A DNA stretch of 64,000 bases, from NCBI RefSeq assembly GCF_001905385.1, contig NZ_LIPF01000007.1, positions 62,001 to 126,000 on the forward strand. The letters are read 5' to 3'. Numbering within the stretch: the stretch's first letter is position 1; each line of letters opens with the position of its first letter. Source of the stretch: Streptomyces sp. CB02414. GTDB taxonomy: Bacteria > Actinomycetota > Actinomycetes > Streptomycetales > Streptomycetaceae. The notes under the pieces are model-generated. The model was not told the DNA's origin and made no database searches. It was given only the letters and a program-made list of their open reading frames with translations. Below are positions 60,706 through 64,000 of the stretch, piece after piece. A program made the position numbers and the translations under genes.

Positions 60706-61389
60706 TCACCCCCGCACGAGTGCTGCGCTCTGCGCGTCGATGTGCTGCAGCAGGGCCTCGTCGATGTCCTCCAGCCGGTCGACCAGGTGCCGGACACCGG
60801 CCGCCGCCATCAGCCGGCGCTGGAACCCGTGGGCGAAGTCGCCGGGATACCCGATGAAGGCCGTGCCGAGCCGCCCGGCCTCCGCGGCCACCTCCGCGAC
60901 GTCGTCGATGAACAGCACCTGGTCGAAGCGCAGGCCGAAGGTGTCCGTGGTGATCTCGCGCAGGCCGGGCCGGACATCGGCCGTGCACACGTAGCCGGCG
61001 GAGAACAGGTCCGCGCAGTCGCCGAGGTGCCGCAGGAAGTGGTCCCGGCCCAGACCGCCGTAGCAGACCGTCTCCAGCCCCAGCGCACGCAGCCGGACCA
61101 GGAGGCCGCGGCCGCCGGGCAGTTGCCGGACCGGGTGGCCGGCGAGGTACTCCTCGCGTGCGGCGAAGTAGGCCCGGAGCACCTCGTCGGGCTCCATGGC
61201 GACACCGGCCGCGCGGGCCAGCGCCCGGGCCGCCGTCCCGGGGCTCCGCGAGAAGACGCTCTGCTCGACGGCCTGGGTGTACGCGCCGCCGCGGCTGACC
61301 ACGAAGTCGTGGATCACGGGGCTGAACGTGTCGTTCAGGAGCACCCCGTCGATGTTGACCGCCGCCGCCCGCAGATGGTTCAGCCGCAT
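60706..61389 (-). CDS. HAD-superfamily phosphatase-like protein with altered nucleophile
   Basis: A 227-residue protein. Residues 8-18 (AAAVNIDGVLL) occupy motif I, but the first Asp of DxD is Asn12; Asp14 is kept. CYGGLGRDHF is in the motif II region, and FIDDVAEVAAEAGRLGTAFI is a good motif IV. In butyrolactone and furan signalling operons a HAD phosphatase removes phosphate from the AfsA product. The missing nucleophile questions that activity here. ATG 61389 has ggaggaga. It lies between the AfsA and SDR genes on the same strand. Confidence 0.78.
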   Translation of the reverse strand: MRLNHLRAAAVNIDGVLLNDTFSPVIHDFVVSRGGAYTQAVEQSVFSRSPGTAARALARAAGVAMEPDEVLRAYFAAREEYLAGHPVRQLPGGRGLLVRLRALGLETVCYGGLGRDHFLRHLGDCADLFSAGYVCTADVRPGLREITTDTFGLRFDQVLFIDDVAEVAAEAGRLGTAFIGYPGDFAHGFQRRLMAAAGVRHLVDRLEDIDEALLQHIDAQSAALVRG

Positions 61390-61472
61390 GATCTCTCCTC
61401 CGTCCCAGAAGTGCACAGATGCCGGTCCCGACGCGGCACCGCGGGAAAACGGGCCGCCGGCCCGTCGCTGTC

Positions 61473-62426
61473 TCAATGACCGCCGCGCACTTCCGCCCTC
61501 GCGGTGAAGGCAGTCGCCTCGCCCTGCACGCCCTTGATACAAACCGTGCGCCGGGAGTCTGCGGCGCGGGACGGCTGCGGCTCCGCCGTGATGGTGCAGG
61601 GAGAGTCGAACTCCACGTAGCGGTGGAACTCGACATCCATCACGATGGGCATGCCCATGTCACTGCGGGAGCCGAGTGCGTGCGTCGCCTGCCGCACCGC
61701 CTCCAGCAGCAGCATGCCGGGCACGTGGTCGACGGGATGATCGAACAGGACCGGGTGGCTGGTGTCCACGCGCAGCGTCCACCCCCCGGGCCGGCCCGCA
61801 GGGACGGACGGGGACAGGACCACGTCCTCCGGAATCAGACGCCCCACCTCACCCGGCGGCAGCGGCGGCGCGGGCTCGGACACCTCGCCGAACACCCGGG
61901 CCGCATCACCCCGCTCCCCGCGCATCCGGCGGTAGACGGCCGGAGAGTGGCAGGTGAAGCTGGTGACGGCGGACCCGAGCGGCTCGGAGCCGCGCATGAC
62001 CTGGAACTCCATGGTGACGGCGGCCGGCACACCCCGTATCCGCCGCATCCGGGAGCAGGTGACGTACAACTGCAGCTCCGCAGGCCGGCGTTCGATGCGC
62101 AGAGCGCGCGGATCGGCGGTGAACCGGAAACGCGTCCAGATCATCTGGTGACCGAACGGGACGAGATAAGCGGCGTGCATCAGCAGCGCGGGCGCCTGCC
62201 GGACCGTCTCGCACAGCAGCAGCGGATCGTACCGGGTGCGGCTGGTCCGGTAGAAACTGTGACTGCGCGGCCACTGGGCACTGACGGTGAAATCGTCGGC
62301 CCCGGTTCGCTGCCAACCGGTTAAGAACACCTCGGAGACCGCGGCGCGGTGCACGTACTCCCTGGGAACGGTAGAGGTCAGGACCGCGGGTGGAGCCTCG
62401 CCGGCGCGTTCGGCGGATCTGAGCAT
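61473..62426 (-). CDS. AfsA-family gamma-butyrolactone synthase
   Basis: A 317-residue protein with two hot-dog repeats: the first from VPREYVHRAAVSEVFLTGW, the second around DTSHPVLFDHPVDHVPGMLL and LEAVRQATHAL. These match AfsA/ScbA, which condense a beta-ketoacyl chain with dihydroxyacetone phosphate to start signal synthesis. A TTA codon (62322-62324, in VFLTGW) makes it a candidate bldA target. ATG 62426 has gggag. It is divergent from the receptor gene, as is usual. Confidence 0.9.
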   Translation of the reverse strand: MLRSAERAGEAPPAVLTSTVPREYVHRAAVSEVFLTGWQRTGADDFTVSAQWPRSHSFYRTSRTRYDPLLLCETVRQAPALLMHAAYLVPFGHQMIWTRFRFTADPRALRIERRPAELQLYVTCSRMRRIRGVPAAVTMEFQVMRGSEPLGSAVTSFTCHSPAVYRRMRGERGDAARVFGEVSEPAPPLPPGEVGRLIPEDVVLSPSVPAGRPGGWTLRVDTSHPVLFDHPVDHVPGMLLLEAVRQATHALGSRSDMGMPIVMDVEFHRYVEFDSPCTITAEPQPSRAADSRRTVCIKGVQGEATAFTARAEVRGGH

Positions 62427-62480
62427 GATCACTCCCAGAAGAGAGGAAGCCCAAAAGGGCACGAGGTGCGGGCCACGTAA

Positions 62481-62500
62481 AAATAAGGGGCGTTCTGTTT
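62481..62500. promoter_or_regulatory. Possible autoregulatory element upstream of the AfsA gene
   Basis: aaataaggggcgttctgttt is AT-rich at both ends with an imperfect dyad, similar in layout to receptor-binding ARE sites. It is 55 bases before the AfsA start. Weak evidence. Confidence 0.3.
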
Positions 62501-62649
62501 CTCTGTCGAGGGTCTTGGCCATGATCCCTATGCTCCCCCCCGCCGACCAGGCACGATCCGCGAGGACAGCATCCGCTCCACACCGCACCAGCAGGCACAC
62601 CACAACGGCATGCGGCCCCCAGGATTTGCCCGCACCCCCCTCGGGGGAA

Positions 62650-62673
62650 GATAGTGAGTGTTTGGTTTTTTAC
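62650..62673. promoter_or_regulatory. Possible autoregulatory element upstream of the receptor gene
   Basis: The stretch gatagtgagtgtttggtttt and its continuation ends in GGTTTTTT, a feature of ARE half-sites, directly before the receptor SD. The rest of the AfsA-receptor gap shows nothing clear. Confidence 0.3.
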
Positions 62674-62682
62674 GGAGGTACC

Positions 62683-63315
62683 GTGGCAACGCGCAGAGTG
62701 AAGCAGCCCCGGGCACTGCGGACCCGGGAGTCCATCGTGCAGGCCGCGGCCCAGGTCTTCGACGAGCTCGGCTACAGCGGATCGAGCATCGCCAAGATCG
62801 TGGAGCGGTGCGGGACCACTCCGGGCGCGGTCTACTTCCACTTCAAATCGAAGGAAGCACTGGCCGACGCCGTGATGGAGGCCCAGTCACGCACCGTCCT
62901 GCCGCGCCTGGAGTCACAGCGCCTGCAGCGCGTGGTCGACGCCACCATCGTCTGGGCCCACCAGCTCCAGACCGACCCCCTGCTGCGCGCCGGGGTCCGC
63001 CTCACCAGCGAACGGGGCACCTACCAGGCCCATGTCGGCTCACCGTACGAAACCTGGGTGTCGATCCTCGAAAACGACCTGGAGGAGGCACAGCGCGCAG
63101 GCGAACTCCAGCCCGGCGTCGAGCCCCGGGAACTGGCCGAATTCATCCTCGAGGCATGCACCGGCATACAGATGTACGCCGCCGCCACCACACGCCGCAA
63201 CGACCTCCCGGTCCTGGTGGAACGCATGTGGCGCTACCTGCTCCCGGGCGTGGCAGTACCCGCCATGATCACACAAGTACTCACACGCTCGACATGGACA
63301 CTCGAACCCACATAA
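62683..63315 (+). CDS. Gamma-butyrolactone receptor (ArpA/ScbR type)
   Basis: A 210-residue TetR protein. RALRTRESIVQAAAQVFDEL, GYSGSSIAKIVERCGTTPGA and VYFHFKSKEALADAVM are the family's DNA-binding region. GVRLTSERGTYQ and the LILEACTG-like helix (FILEACTGIQMYAA) belong to the ligand domain. GTG 62683 has ggagg five bases upstream. Divergent placement from the AfsA gene fits a classic quorum-like switch that may release the cluster's regulators when signal accumulates. Confidence 0.9.
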   Translation: MATRRVKQPRALRTRESIVQAAAQVFDELGYSGSSIAKIVERCGTTPGAVYFHFKSKEALADAVMEAQSRTVLPRLESQRLQRVVDATIVWAHQLQTDPLLRAGVRLTSERGTYQAHVGSPYETWVSILENDLEEAQRAGELQPGVEPRELAEFILEACTGIQMYAAATTRRNDLPVLVERMWRYLLPGVAVPAMITQVLTRSTWTLEPT

Positions 63316-63623
63316 CACCCTGCCGAACCCCCGCCCCCCGCCGGACCACGACCCGCAGCAGGCCCGGCAGCCCCCGCCCCCGCTGGCAGCCACCCCGACA
63401 ACCCTTCACCCCCACCACGCACACGACCAAGCACACGCGCACGTCCAGACGCACACGCACGCGCACGTCCAGGCGCACACGCACGTACCCGTCCAGACGC
63501 ACACGCACGTACCCGTCCAGACGCACACGCACGTACCGGACACACTCCACGACGGACACGCCCTCAAACACCGGACAAACCCAAAGATCAGCCCGCCCGG
63601 CACTCGAAGACGGCCGCCACACC
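63316..63623. other. Gap with tandem repeats, no gene seen
   Basis: After the receptor gene the sequence is C-rich and low in complexity. Its centre is a 24-bp tandem repeat array. Frames through it give Val-Arg-Leu-Asp-type repeats that do not look like a protein. Confidence 0.5.
63433..63538. repeat. 24-bp tandem repeat array, about four units
   Basis: Units of the form cacgcacgtacccgtccaga plus cgca repeat with two exact copies at the right and two diverged copies (one 20 bp) at the left. Likely a minisatellite-type array. Confidence 0.8.
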
Positions 63624-64000
63624 TCAGCGCGTCCGGTAACGCACGTACATCACACCACTACCGAAAACCCGCTCCTCGACCAACTCAAGATCGAGCCGCA
63701 CCCCATCAGGAAAAAACCGCCTGCCACCACCAACCACAGTCGTAGTCACAAACAAGTGATACTCATCCACCAAACCCGCCTCAATCGCCTGCGCAGCCAG
63801 CGTCGGACCATCAACCGTCACATCACAATCCGCATCCGCCTTCAGCCTCCGCACCACCTCCGGATCAAAACACCGCACAAGACTCGTCCTCGCACTGGAC
63901 ACCGACTCCAACGTCGTCGCGAGGCCGTACTGCTGGGTCGCCCGGTCGACGTCCCGCAGCAGGCATCCCGAACCGGCGTGCGCGAGACGGGCGGCCGGGT
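63624..64000 (-). pseudogene. Chimeric remnant: FAD-oxidase fragment joined to dihydrofolate-reductase-like C-terminus
   Basis: Reading leftwards from the window edge, ARLAHAGSGCLLRDVDRATQ and then QYGLATT match the FAD-binding domain of berberine-bridge-type oxidases. At about 63905 the same frame turns into a different protein, whose VTVDGPTLAAQAIEAGLVDE and VVGGGRRFFPDG match the C-terminal half of RibD/dihydrofolate-reductase family proteins. Base composition changes there too, with more AT on the left. Neither domain is complete, so this looks like a recombination junction. TTG 63911 could be read as a start of the reductase part alone. The frame continues beyond 64000. Confidence 0.6.

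Noticed and set aside
63433..63538. CRISPR array
   Set aside because: The 24-bp units are directly adjacent with no unique spacers, so this is a simple tandem repeat.

Overview
The window looks like chromosomal DNA of a Streptomyces or close actinomycete. It is very GC-rich, with strong third-position GC bias, purine-rich ribosome-binding sites, frequent GTG and TTG starts, rare TTA codons in regulators, and a gamma-butyrolactone signalling locus. Nearly all of it is one enediyne biosynthetic gene cluster resembling the nine-membered group (C-1027, kedarcidin, maduropeptin type). All names below come from motif recognition by eye; no database search was run.

Layout. Positions 1-16.9 kb hold deoxysugar genes (end of an rmlA-type gene, aminotransferase, C-methyltransferase, NDP-hexose 2,3-dehydratase, ketoreductase), a beta-tyrosine arm (adenylation protein, HpaB-type hydroxylase, an MIO aminomutase very like SgcC4) and three oxidoreductases (FAD monooxygenase, multicopper oxidase, molybdopterin enzyme). 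Positions 17-33.7 kb hold an efflux pump, a second amino-acid arm (PCP-C-A NRPS with an unusual free-standing methyltransferase), a glycosyltransferase, P450, phytanoyl-CoA dioxygenase-like protein, carrier protein, two acyl-CoA-dehydrogenase-fold flavin hydroxylases, a cytosolic-looking solute-binding protein, an SgcJ-type NTF2 protein and a free condensation enzyme. Positions 33.7-38.8 kb hold a 95-aa protein, a short prephenate-dehydrogenase-like protein, a DinB-fold protein, the canonical enediyne thioesterase, and a GMC oxidoreductase with its small partner. StrR/ParB-like and AraC-like regulators follow (39.0-40.9 kb). The warhead operon (54.4 to 41.2 kb, reverse strand) has two DUF1702 proteins, UnbV, UnbU, the enediyne PKS, a degenerate thioesterase paralogue, a flavin reductase and a P450. 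Positions 54.6-64 kb hold an HxlR regulator, a GC-rich stretch without a clear gene, a degenerate IS701-type transposase, a membrane protein, a butyrolactone locus (two TetR proteins, SDR, HAD, AfsA) and a chimeric gene remnant.

How the parts fit. The PKS and its accessory genes should build the polyene precursor and warhead. The sugar genes, beta-tyrosine arm and NRPS arm supply appendages joined by the glycosyltransferase and condensation enzymes. No enediyne-binding apoprotein, epoxide hydrolase or recognisable tryptophan-type halogenase is visible here.

The most striking observation is a 16-bp element, GCA(A/C)-N6-AGATGC with a GCA-N10-TGC dyad, at the head of almost every biosynthetic transcription unit and always pointing into it. 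A second, different direct-repeat element marks the 34.4-38.8 kb units. Together they suggest two regulatory circuits in one cluster, possibly under the butyrolactone and bldA systems.
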